This document shows positions 49,675 to 58,794 of a DNA stretch of 64,000 nt, piece by piece. The stretch comes from an uncultured Paracoccaceae bacterium. GTDB lineage: Bacteria; Pseudomonadota; Alphaproteobacteria; Rhodobacterales; Rhodobacteraceae. The stretch spans positions 620,001 through 684,000 of the forward strand of contig CATOSU010000002.1 in NCBI GenBank assembly GCA_951812615.1, written 5' to 3'. A program made the translations under genes and the position numbers. How positions within the stretch are numbered: the stretch's first letter is position 1; each line of letters begins with the position of its first letter. The notes under the pieces were generated by a model. It was not told the DNA's origin, ran no database searches, and worked only from the letters and a program-made list of their open reading frames with translations.

Positions 49675-50856
49675 ATGGCAAAACTCGGTGAAGACATCAT
49701 CGGCACCAGCGGACTGCCGCCATTCTTCAAACTGTCCAACGCTGACGAGGTGTCCATCAACGCCCCGGAAAACCGCAGGGGGGACGCCTTGCGCACCTGG
49801 GTGCGGTCGCTCAGCGGGTTTCAGAAGGAAGCGCTGGTGCGGTCGGCGAAAACCGGCGACACGTGGCGGCTGGTGTCGGACGAGGGCCCATATCTGAACG
49901 GCCATGATGCTGCGCCGTGCCCATTGGCATTTCTGTCTACCGGAATGGTGGCGAGCTTTATGAACGAGATTTTGGCACTGGCTGCGCAGCAGGGTGTCGA
50001 AATCCGCAAGCTCAGGCTCATTCAGGACAATTTCTATACCATGAAGGGCTCGATGCCGAAACGCACCATGGTGGGTGGGGCGGAAAATATCGAACTGCAG
50101 GTCGAGATCGATTGCGATCTTGATGACAAGGCCCTGAACGAATTCCTGATCAACGCGACATACGCCTCGCCGTTGAACGGCCTGATGCGGGGTCAGCTTG
50201 AAAGCCTGTTCAAGCTGGGCAAGAACGGGCAGGAATTGCCCACCGCCAAGGTGGCGGAGCTGGATGCCCCTTTGTTCCCGGATCCCGGTGATCACTTTGC
50301 CAAGGCCATGCCGGCCGACAATGATCTGACTTTGATGGAACCGGTGGGCCCAACGCCGAAAAAGGAAGTGATCAAGGGGACCGCAACGGGGGGCTCGTCA
50401 CTGTCGGATGAACAGGATCGACGGCTCAATATCGGGGCGGTCGCGGTTCTGCGCGAAGATGGTCTCAAAGATCTTCAACAGATGCAGTATTCACCCTACG
50501 GTACGTCGTTTCGGTTCCTCAGTTCCGAAGATGGGCGTGCGCCTGATGCAAACACGCTGATTTCGGCGGGGATCGGCTTTTGTTTCATGACCCAGTTCGG
50601 GCGTTTCGTGTCGATGCTGAAGCTCGACCTGCCCGATTATCGCATCGTGCAGGACACCCATTTCAGCCTCGGCGGAGCCTCGGGACGGACCGGGCAGGCA
50701 GGCACGGCCGACCCGATTGAAACACATGTCTATCTCGAAACCTCCGAGCCTGACGAGACAGCGCAGGAGATGCTCGATATCTCGGAACAGACCTGTTTCC
50801 TCCACGCCTTCTGCCGCACCGACCTGAAAACAAAACTGAAAGTGGTGCGGATTTAA
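49675..50856 (+). CDS. OsmC-family protein with two tandem OsmC-like domains
   Basis: A 393-residue protein made of two OsmC-like domains (about residues 40-190 and 235-393). OsmC/Ohr proteins are thiol-dependent peroxidases using two Cys. The first domain has Cys82 (APCPLAFLSTGM), but the second Cys position is replaced (ASPLNGLM). The second domain has Cys303 (GFCFMTQFG) and Cys374 (EQTCFLHAFC). The usual OsmC length is ~140 residues, so this is a duplicated and diverged form. Its place at the end of the GST operon suggests handling of a thiol, peroxide or glutathione adduct. Confidence 0.82.
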   Translation: MAKLGEDIIGTSGLPPFFKLSNADEVSINAPENRRGDALRTWVRSLSGFQKEALVRSAKTGDTWRLVSDEGPYLNGHDAAPCPLAFLSTGMVASFMNEILALAAQQGVEIRKLRLIQDNFYTMKGSMPKRTMVGGAENIELQVEIDCDLDDKALNEFLINATYASPLNGLMRGQLESLFKLGKNGQELPTAKVAELDAPLFPDPGDHFAKAMPADNDLTLMEPVGPTPKKEVIKGTATGGSSLSDEQDRRLNIGAVAVLREDGLKDLQQMQYSPYGTSFRFLSSEDGRAPDANTLISAGIGFCFMTQFGRFVSMLKLDLPDYRIVQDTHFSLGGASGRTGQAGTADPIETHVYLETSEPDETAQEMLDISEQTCFLHAFCRTDLKTKLKVVRI

Positions 50857-51216
50857 TAACCGCTATCAATCAGTGGATTTCCAGCCGAAATCTGGTGATG
50901 TCCCTGAGGGGCGGCATGCCATGACGATGACTGGCGAGCCGAGACCTGCGATGTCGGGCTGAAGGTCGACCGGGCAAGCTGGTTTGCCAAGACACAGTAC
51001 AGCGATCGCCGGAGAAGCATGGCCCGGGTGATTGCCCCCGGAAGGTCTCTCAGCGCCGGAGCGCGCCGCTGACAGCCTCTGACCGCGTATATATTGATCT
51101 GGGTCAATGCCCCCGCGTCAGGAGCGCATAGACTGACCCACCGGCTGCGTCGATGGCGGGGCGATGTGCTTCCCGGCGCTTGCAGGACTGTAATTGGGCA
51201 AAAGGGGAGCGCGTGC
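50857..51216. other. Right edge of the catabolic cluster: intergenic region with an FNR-type promoter
   Basis: A 360-bp gap. Near 50935-51075 one frame is open for about 54 codons (around DDDWRAETCDVGLKVDRASW) and looks like the tail of a lost gene, but it has no start. The right part contains the FNR box and promoter described separately. There is no complete gene. Confidence 0.4.
51094..51132 (+). promoter_or_regulatory. FnrL/ANR box with class II promoter spacing
   Basis: TTGATCTGGGTCAA (51094-51107) matches the FNR/FnrL consensus TTGAT-N4-(A/G)TCAA. A -10-like CATAGA sits at 51127-51132, so the box would be centred near -41, the activating position. It points to the Sel1-lipase pair starting at 51217. 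Confidence 0.75.
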
Positions 51217-52182
51217 ATGAAAAGGGCCTTCCAAATACTTCTGGTCTGGCTGGCGGTACTGGCGCCATTTCCGGCAACCGCCGAAATCGCCCGACAATAC
51301 TCTGCCGGGTTCTGGGCAGGTGCGCTGGAAACCGACAAGAGCGGCGAACCGTTCAATTGCTTCATGCGGGCCAAGCACATGCGGGACGGCTATTTCATCT
51401 TTCTCCGCTGGGCAAAGGACGGGTTTCACCTGACGCTTGTGGATGCCCGGTGGAAGCTGTCCTCGGGCACTGTGTTCGAAGCGCGCGTGAAGATCGACAA
51501 GCGCTATGACCGGACTCTGACAGGCTCGGTTCTGGGCCCCACCCTGATCGATTATCCTTTCGGTCTGGAGGCGGAGGCATGGGAAGCCATTGCAAAAGGA
51601 TCGCAGATCACGGTCGACAGTCCCACCGGAACCAAGAGCTTCCCTTTGACGGGCACCGGAAAAGCAATCGACGTTCTCATGGAATGTGCGTCGGAGTATT
51701 TCCCCGACAGCTGGCTGGAGGATCAGACAGAGCCGGCCCTGCCCCCGGCAGAGGCCCCCCCGGCAACTGCGGTTCGGCCGCCGGAACCGGACAGGCCTCC
51801 GCTTCCGACCGCGACAGAGGATCCGGTTGCATATGCGCTGGGGGTAATGCTGGGCGAAATCGAGGGGACTCCTGAAGATGCGTTCGACGCCGTCGCAGCG
51901 CAGGCTGCGGCCGGCGACCGCCGGGCATTGTGGATTGCGGGCCGGATGGGGCTTTCCGGTTATGGGACGGATGTGGAACGCTCGGTGTCTCTGGCGCGGG
52001 TCCTCGCAGCCGCAGAAGCCGGACACCCCGAGGCGCTCACCTTTCTTGCGATGCACTACCTGGCCGGTGAGGATCCGATCCAGCAAATCGTCGGTAAGGA
52101 GTTCCTGGACCGCGCCGTGTCACAGGCCCACGGGCCTGCCATTGCCGCAAAGCGCCTGCTTGAAGAGGGGCTCTGGCCGTGA
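51217..52182 (+). CDS. Exported protein with C-terminal Sel1-like repeats
   Basis: A 321-residue protein with a signal peptide (about residues 1-23, ending FPATA-E). The first ~165 residues form an uncharacterised domain (FWAGALETDKSGEPFNCFM and GYFIFLRWAKDGFHLTL), followed by a Pro-rich linker (about 180-205). Sel1/TPR-like helices follow (RALWIAGRMGLSGYGTDVERSVSLARVLAAAEAGHPEALTFLAMHYLAGEDP). AAAGGGGAG lies before the ATG at 51217. It overlaps the lipase-like gene by 4 nt. An FNR box precedes it, so it is probably induced at low oxygen. Confidence 0.78.
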   Translation: MKRAFQILLVWLAVLAPFPATAEIARQYSAGFWAGALETDKSGEPFNCFMRAKHMRDGYFIFLRWAKDGFHLTLVDARWKLSSGTVFEARVKIDKRYDRTLTGSVLGPTLIDYPFGLEAEAWEAIAKGSQITVDSPTGTKSFPLTGTGKAIDVLMECASEYFPDSWLEDQTEPALPPAEAPPATAVRPPEPDRPPLPTATEDPVAYALGVMLGEIEGTPEDAFDAVAAQAAAGDRRALWIAGRMGLSGYGTDVERSVSLARVLAAAEAGHPEALTFLAMHYLAGEDPIQQIVGKEFLDRAVSQAHGPAIAAKRLLEEGLWP

Positions 52183-53957
52183 AGTTCTTTCCTGCCGTCT
52201 TCCTCTGGGTTCTGATCAGCGTAGCCGCGATTTCCGCGACGGCCCAGGAAACCGCACCGATCAAATGGCGATCCGATAAGAGCAAGCTCGATTCACGGGA
52301 CTTCGAATTCCTGTCAAAGCATGTGGTGTACCAGGCGGGACGCGCCCGCCCGGAACACGGCGTCAAACAAGACGTCCCGATCATGAATGACGAGATTCTG
52401 AAAAAGCACCTCGCCCAAAACGATCTGGTGCTCATGGACGCGATTGACGACAAGAGCGGGTTTCAGGCGATTTTGCTCAAGGATACCCGAACGGGCGATC
52501 AGGTGGTCGTCATGCGCGGCACCGAGCTGTCAAACGAAACAAAGAGAGACGTTTCCGCGGCCGCCCAGGGCACTCTAACCATGAAAAAACGGCTCGCGGT
52601 TGGCAAGGATCAGTATCAGAGCGGACAGGTCAAGCTGCACAAATGGATCGACGATGCGGCAAAACAAGGCGCGCATGTGCATGCCACGGGGCATTCCATG
52701 GCCGGGGCCCACACCCAGAGGCTGCTGCTGGACAAGGCTGACAAAATCACGTCTGCCCGGGTTTACAATTCGCCGGGTCTCGAAGCCTCGGAAATCGAGC
52801 GTATCGTGGGAGACGATGAACTCATGGCGAACCTGCATGATGCAGAAGGCAAGAGGAAGCTGTCGATCTTCAACGCGCTGAACGACATTGTGGGGCTGGT
52901 CGGCGGGCCGCATGTTCCCGGCGATGTCTACCTGGCCAGCGGCGGGACCGCGGAGTCCAGCCCCCACAACGGGATGATCGTCGGCAGTGACGCGACAATC
53001 GAGACGAAATCCTGGGCTATGTTTCAGATGATCAAGGGCCGTCACGGCCGGAAGCTGAAATGGGAAATGAGTTTTTCAGAAATGGCCAAGCTGACCGGAA
53101 TCGACTTTGTTACGAGCATGGTCAACTACCACTTCACCGACGATCACGACGACATCATTGCGCTGATCTCGGAAATCCAGCGCGACGAGGTGCAGTTCAA
53201 GCGAGAACACGCGCACCCGCACCTCAAATCGGAGAGGTTGCTTGCGGAAGCAATGGAAGACGCGATCCTGTCGCAGGAATTGATCGAGGAAGCCCTGCTC
53301 AACGAACTCAACATCCAGGCAACGATTGACGAAACCGCCCTGAACTTTCTGCCCGGGACAGGGATGAACGCACCAGACGGTTCCGCATCGGCGCCGGAGC
53401 CCGGACGGGGTCCGGTCAAGGGCGGCACACTGAACCTGAATTCCGACCGCCACACCAATCCCGGCGGTTCGGGAGACATTGAGAAGGCCATTCAGGAGGA
53501 GCAAATACAGCCGGTTGGGATCTTTGGCGATTTCGAAGGCACGATGTCGGGTTCCGGCGAACACGCCTACCTGACCGATGGCAAGCTGTCATTCAGCATC
53601 GAAGACACGAAGATTACCGGACAAATCACCGCCCGCGTGCAGTCCCGCAGCAACGCGAAATCGTTCGATTCCGTGGCTGGCAGGATCACCGGGCACTTTA
53701 ATCCCTCGAAAGGAACACTGACCGCCGAAATCAGGTTCAAGGCAGGGACCTTTTCCGACATGCAGACCAAGGTCAACGGGTCCGGTGGTTTGGACGGTTT
53801 CTCGGGGAACTGGGACGCGCCATTCCTGTCCGGCACATGGGAGGCTCACCCGAAAACCGTGCGGGCTGTCACATGGGAGGAAGCGATTTGCGCGAAATAC
53901 CCCTATCAGCCCGAGGTCTGGAGACAACTGGCGGTGACCTGCCCGCCCAAGAAATAG
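52179..53957 (+). CDS. Exported lipase-like alpha/beta-hydrolase with C-terminal beta-rich domain
   Basis: A 592-residue protein with a signal peptide (about residues 1-22). Residues ~40-290 resemble class 3 lipases: VVVMRGTELSNE, then the nucleophile elbow ATGHSMAGAHTQ with Ser173 (GHSxAG in place of GHSxGG) and a likely His near HVPGDVY. A helical region follows (~300-400) with a Gly-rich linker. The C-terminal ~150 residues are beta-rich (GDFEGTMSGSGEHAYLTDGKLSFSI and GFSGNWDAPFLSGTWEA), reminiscent of transferrin-binding-protein-like barrels. The substrate is unknown. It is coupled to the Sel1 gene. Confidence 0.72.
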   Translation: MKFFPAVFLWVLISVAAISATAQETAPIKWRSDKSKLDSRDFEFLSKHVVYQAGRARPEHGVKQDVPIMNDEILKKHLAQNDLVLMDAIDDKSGFQAILLKDTRTGDQVVVMRGTELSNETKRDVSAAAQGTLTMKKRLAVGKDQYQSGQVKLHKWIDDAAKQGAHVHATGHSMAGAHTQRLLLDKADKITSARVYNSPGLEASEIERIVGDDELMANLHDAEGKRKLSIFNALNDIVGLVGGPHVPGDVYLASGGTAESSPHNGMIVGSDATIETKSWAMFQMIKGRHGRKLKWEMSFSEMAKLTGIDFVTSMVNYHFTDDHDDIIALISEIQRDEVQFKREHAHPHLKSERLLAEAMEDAILSQELIEEALLNELNIQATIDETALNFLPGTGMNAPDGSASAPEPGRGPVKGGTLNLNSDRHTNPGGSGDIEKAIQEEQIQPVGIFGDFEGTMSGSGEHAYLTDGKLSFSIEDTKITGQITARVQSRSNAKSFDSVAGRITGHFNPSKGTLTAEIRFKAGTFSDMQTKVNGSGGLDGFSGNWDAPFLSGTWEAHPKTVRAVTWEEAICAKYPYQPEVWRQLAVTCPPKK

Positions 53958-54056
53958 CCTGACCCAAGCCCGTTCACACCCATAGTGTTGCTTTCATCCG
54001 GCTAAACATCGACTTTTCAAACGTCTTGCGCCCGTCCCGCAGGCCGCGGACTCGTT

Positions 54057-54560
54057 TTATCCCAAATCGCCAGGGCCATGTACCATCAGATTGAACCCCT
54101 CATCCTCTCTCGGCCGTACGAAGAATTCCGTGATCTGGTCAAACTGGGTGTCCGAGACCTCGAATTCATGGGTTCCGGAGGCATTGCGGCTCTGAAGACG
54201 TGCCTTGCACACGTCGTCGGGAACATCGAGGACGTGCAAAATGTGCTGCGCCCCGGTTTCGTCGACAAGGCTGCGCAGCCACGCGCGACTGTCCAGGGTG
54301 TTGGCCTGAAAATCGAGTACGACCGATACCCCGGCCTGCAGCAGCCCGACAACATGCGGATGCATAACATCCCTCAGCAGGCCCGAGTAGCGGACGAAAT
54401 CGGTCAGCGACGACATCCTGTCGCCGTAGAGTTTCGACAACCAGACGTCCTCGCTGATCACAACAGTTCCGGCTGTCCCGCCCAATGACCGGGCCAGCGA
54501 GGATTTCCCCGACGCGATCTTGCCGCAGATCAGATGCAAAGTCGGATTGGGACGGTGCAT
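54057..54560 (-). CDS. P-loop AAA/zeta-toxin-like kinase
   Basis: A 167-residue P-loop NTPase. The Walker A is LICGKIASGKSSLA near residue 11, and VVLDFQANTLDSRAWL follows as the Walker B-like strand. The C-terminal lid contains CKARLQSRN. The size and layout resemble small nucleoside or metabolite kinases and zeta-toxin-like proteins, but no antitoxin neighbour is visible. It lies after the rplW terminator on the same strand, so it has its own expression or depends on read-through. Confidence 0.75.
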   Translation of the reverse strand: MHRPNPTLHLICGKIASGKSSLARSLGGTAGTVVISEDVWLSKLYGDRMSSLTDFVRYSGLLRDVMHPHVVGLLQAGVSVVLDFQANTLDSRAWLRSLVDETGAQHILHVLDVPDDVCKARLQSRNASGTHEFEVSDTQFDQITEFFVRPREDEGFNLMVHGPGDLG

Positions 54561-54648
54561 GAGATGGTTCCTTCGTTCACGGCGCGCAAACCCGTACGTT
54601 TCCGAAAAAACGCGATCCGAAACGCTTGCCTATCCGGCAAAACGACAA

Positions 54649-54673
54649 AGCCCCCGCCAGACGGCGGGGGGCT
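54649..54673 (-). terminator. Intrinsic terminator after rplW
   Basis: On the minus strand a GC-rich hairpin (arms GGCGGGGGCT and AGCCCCC(C)GCC with a 4-nt loop) is followed by a T-rich stretch TTTGTCGTTTTG. It lies about 30 nt after the rplW stop and ends the ribosomal transcript. Confidence 0.8.
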
Positions 54674-54699
54674 TCATCAAACATCAGATAACCTGTCGG

Positions 54700-54996
54700 T
54701 CAGAGCCCTGTGGTCACGTCAATCGTGTTGCCCTCTTCGAGCGTCACATAGGCTTTCTTCACATCCTTCCGGCGGCCCAGCTGGCCGCGGAAACGCTTGA
54801 CCTTGCCCTTGGTGATGGTCGTGTTGACGGCCTTCACCTTGACACCAAAGAGCGCCTCGACGGCTTCCTTGATCTGCGGCTTGGAGCTGTCGATATCCAC
54901 CTCGAAAACCACGGCGCCATGCTCAGATGCCATAGTGGATTTCTCGGTGATCACCGGCTTGCGGATCACGTCGTAGTGTTCTGCCTTCGCACTCAT
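54700..54996 (-). CDS. rplW: 50S ribosomal protein L23
   Basis: A 98-residue protein at the ribosomal exit tunnel. It starts [21 protein letters not shown] and contains [41 protein letters not shown], standard for bL23/uL23. It overlaps rplD by 4 nt. In most bacteria rplB follows directly; here a terminator and an unrelated kinase gene follow. Confidence 0.98.
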   Translation of the reverse strand: MSAKAEHYDVIRKPVITEKSTMASEHGAVVFEVDIDSSKPQIKEAVEALFGVKVKAVNTTITKGKVKRFRGQLGRRKDVKKAYVTLEEGNTIDVTTGL

Positions 54997-55610
54997 TTCA
55001 AACGAGCCTCCAGAGCTTCGACACCCGCCTTGGTCAGCACGAGCGTGTCGCGCTTGAGGATGTCATACACGTTTGCGCCCATCGACGGCAGGATATCCAG
55101 CCCGTCGATATTGCGTGCGGCCTGGGCGAAGTTTTCGTTCACTTCGGTCCCGTCGATGACCAGCGCCCGCTTCCAGCCCAGATCGCGCACCTGCTTGGCC
55201 AGTGCGGCGGTCTTGCCTTCGGCTTCGGCGTTTTCGATCACAACCAGCTCACCTGCCTGTGCCTTGGCGCTCAGCGCGTGACGCAGACCCAGCTTGCGGA
55301 ACTTCTTGGGAAGTTCATGGCCGTGGCTGCGCGGGGTCGGGCCCTTGTAGACGCCACCCTTGCGGAAGATCGGCGCATTGCGGGATCCGTGACGTGCGCC
55401 GCCGGTGCCCTTCTGGCGATAGATCTTCTTCTTGGAATAGCTGACCTCGGACCGGGTCTTGACCTTGTGGGTACCGGCCTGCGCCTTGTTGCGCTGCCAG
55501 CGGACCACACGGTGCAGGATGTCCGCACGCGGCTCCAGCCCGAAGAGATCGGCGTCGAGCTCGATATCCCCGGCCTTTGCGCCGTCGAGTTTGATCACGT
55601 CAAGTTTCAT
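54993..55610 (-). CDS. rplD: 50S ribosomal protein L4
   Basis: A 205-residue uL4. Landmarks are [37 protein letters not shown] and [19 protein letters not shown]. It overlaps rplC by 4 nt and rplW by 4 nt. Confidence 0.98.
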   Translation of the reverse strand: MKLDVIKLDGAKAGDIELDADLFGLEPRADILHRVVRWQRNKAQAGTHKVKTRSEVSYSKKKIYRQKGTGGARHGSRNAPIFRKGGVYKGPTPRSHGHELPKKFRKLGLRHALSAKAQAGELVVIENAEAEGKTAALAKQVRDLGWKRALVIDGTEVNENFAQAARNIDGLDILPSMGANVYDILKRDTLVLTKAGVEALEARLK

Positions 55611-56341
55611 GCTTCACCCCCTTCGGCGGGCGCTTCCTCGGCCGGGGCCTCGGTCGCTGCGGCGGCTTTCAGGGCTGCCGGGAATGGCAGGCCATCCGGC
55701 GCCTTTTTCTTCACCGCATCCTTTACGGTCACCCAGCCCCCTTTGGAGCCCGGCACCGCACCCTTGATCATGATCAGGCCACGGTCGGCATCGGTTTTCA
55801 CAACTTCAAGGTTCTGTGTGATCACCCGGACAGAGCCCATGTGACCGGCCATCTTCTTGCCCTTGAACACCTTGCCGGGGTCCTGACACTGACCGGTGGA
55901 GCCGTGCGAGCGGTGGCTGATCGACACACCATGCGACGCCCGCAGGCCGCCGAAATTGTGCCGCTTCATCGCACCGGCAAAGCCTTTACCGATCGAGGTG
56001 CCGCTGACGTCCACCTTCTGGCCCTCAAGGAAGTGTTCGGCCGAGATTTCGGCGCCCACATCAATGAGGTTGTCCGAGGACACCCGGAATTCGGCCAGCT
56101 TGCGCTTGGGCTCGACCTTGGACGCGGCGAAGTGGCCGCGCATGGCCTTCGATACACGCTTGGCCTTGGGCGCACCGGCACCCAGCTGAACCGCGGTGTA
56201 ACCATCCTTGTCCGCCGTGCGCTGTGCGACAACCTGAAGGTTGTCCAGCTGGAGAACGGTGACAGGCACCTGACGGCCATCTTCCATGAAGAGCCGCGTC
56301 ATGCCGATTTTCTTTGCAATCACTCCGGAACGCATTTTCAC
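55607..56341 (-). CDS. rplC: 50S ribosomal protein L3
   Basis: A 244-residue uL3. It starts [18 protein letters not shown] and contains [56 protein letters not shown]. The C-terminus has an Ala/Glu-rich tail (about 25 residues, [11 protein letters not shown]) common in alphaproteobacterial L3. Confidence 0.98.
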   Translation of the reverse strand: MKMRSGVIAKKIGMTRLFMEDGRQVPVTVLQLDNLQVVAQRTADKDGYTAVQLGAGAPKAKRVSKAMRGHFAASKVEPKRKLAEFRVSSDNLIDVGAEISAEHFLEGQKVDVSGTSIGKGFAGAMKRHNFGGLRASHGVSISHRSHGSTGQCQDPGKVFKGKKMAGHMGSVRVITQNLEVVKTDADRGLIMIKGAVPGSKGGWVTVKDAVKKKAPDGLPFPAALKAAAATEAPAEEAPAEGGEA

Positions 56342-56353
56342 GTACCTCCCGCC

Positions 56354-56674
56354 TTAGGACTGCAGCTTGATCTCGACGTCCACGCCGGCGGCCAGGTCGA
56401 GCTTCATCAGCGCGTCCACCGTCTGCGGGGTCGGATCAACGATGTCGAGAAGACGCTTGTGCGTCCGGATCTCGAACTGATCGCGGGATTTCTTGTCAAC
56501 GTGAGGTCCGCGGAGAACCGTGAACTTCTCGATCTTGTTGGGCAGCGGGATGGGTCCGCGCACCTGCGCACCTGTCCGCTTGGCGGTGTTGACGATCTCC
56601 TGCGTGCTGGCGTCCAGCACACGATAGTCAAACGCCTTCAGACGAATGCGAATGTTTTGGCTTTGCATGGCCAT
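56354..56674 (-). CDS. rpsJ: 30S ribosomal protein S10
   Basis: A 106-residue uS10: [41 protein letters not shown], then [21 protein letters not shown]. It starts at MAMQSQ; AAAGGGA lies about 10 nt upstream. It begins the S10 part of the block, 12 nt before rplC and about 200 nt after tuf. Confidence 0.97.
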   Translation of the reverse strand: MAMQSQNIRIRLKAFDYRVLDASTQEIVNTAKRTGAQVRGPIPLPNKIEKFTVLRGPHVDKKSRDQFEIRTHKRLLDIVDPTPQTVDALMKLDLAAGVDVEIKLQS

Positions 56675-56872
56675 TTCGTTTCTTTCCCTTTGACGGGCGT
56701 TTCAGCTGAGAGGTCGACCGGGGATCATTCCCCGGCCCACGTCGAACCGTTTGTTTTGTCGGGCGCCGCGGGGTGGATTTTGGGCCATCCGCGGCGGCCG
56801 GAATTGAGAGGTGCGGGCTCTCATCGCTCGTTCAGAGCGACTGCCGCCCGCCGCGACACCGCAAATGCGGTG

Positions 56873-58048
<1,176 letters not shown>

Positions 58049-58122
58049 GACGGCCTCCTTCTCTCCTGCGTTCCCCGGGTCGGTGTCGATCCCTCACCGG
58101 AACATTTCATTTCCGGCGCGCG

Positions 58123-58770
58123 TCAGAAATGCGCGCCAAACAGTCTGTAATCCTCGTCAAACAGCTTCCGGATCTGCTGTTCCGTCCGGCTGTGGACCTT
58201 GCCAATCTGTACGTCCGCACCCCGGGTCTGCAGGTGCAGCAGTTCCGGCAGCTTTGTGATCCGCTGCCTCAGTTCAGCCATCACCTCGGCCAGCTCGGAC
58301 AGGCGGAACAGCCGGTCGAAGTAACCCGGATCCGTTCCCAGAAAGAACGACAACGGGCGGCTGTGCGCTTTGACGTCCGGCGACAGATCGCAATAGTCGT
58401 CGAAGTGCTCCATGAAACCGGCGAAATCCGGTGTGCGGCTCAGTCCCCGCGCTTCAAGTTCCCCGGCCCGCGCAAGCAATTGCTGACGCCCCCGGCCGCG
58501 CATCAGGCGGTTGCGGTAGCACGACACCAGCCGCTCCACCGGACTGCGCAGGACCGCGAACTTCCAGAACCCGGGTGCGCTTTGCTTCCTGGCCTTCTCG
58601 AACGGAAGGGACGGATATGCGTTGTGGACCCAGATTTTCTTGCTGTTGGCAACGTAGTTCCGCCATGCAAACCCGTTCTCAACCTCAAAGAACATGGTTT
58701 TCAGCGAAGTGCAGGCACACTTCGGAACGGCAAAGTACGAGACTTTGTATTCCTCAAGATGAACGCACAT
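58123..58770 (-). CDS. Sulfotransferase family protein, located between fusA and tuf
   Basis: A 215-residue protein matching the sulfotransferase family 2 pattern (carbohydrate sulfotransferases). The 5'-phosphosulfate-binding loop is AVPKCACTSLKTMFF near residue 15, and the 3'-phosphate-binding motif is AVLRSPVERLVSCYRN. It uses PAPS as donor; the acceptor is probably an exopolysaccharide or lipopolysaccharide sugar. The gene starts 24 nt after the fusA stop and is followed by a 74-nt gap before tuf, on the same strand. It therefore sits inside the translation-factor operon and would be co-transcribed with it. Confidence 0.85.
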   Translation of the reverse strand: MCVHLEEYKVSYFAVPKCACTSLKTMFFEVENGFAWRNYVANSKKIWVHNAYPSLPFEKARKQSAPGFWKFAVLRSPVERLVSCYRNRLMRGRGRQQLLARAGELEARGLSRTPDFAGFMEHFDDYCDLSPDVKAHSRPLSFFLGTDPGYFDRLFRLSELAEVMAELRQRITKLPELLHLQTRGADVQIGKVHSRTEQQIRKLFDEDYRLFGAHF

Positions 58771-58794
58771 CGCCGAATTCCCACATTCCCAAGA

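Noticed and set aside
33280-50856. Integrative element or phage origin of the cluster
   Set aside because: No integrase, transposase, tRNA or attachment repeat could be found in or around it. Base composition looks like that of the flanks by eye.
54057-54560. Toxin-antitoxin system based on the zeta-toxin-like P-loop protein
   Set aside because: No small antitoxin gene lies next to it, and the Walker A plus lid features fit ordinary small kinases equally well.
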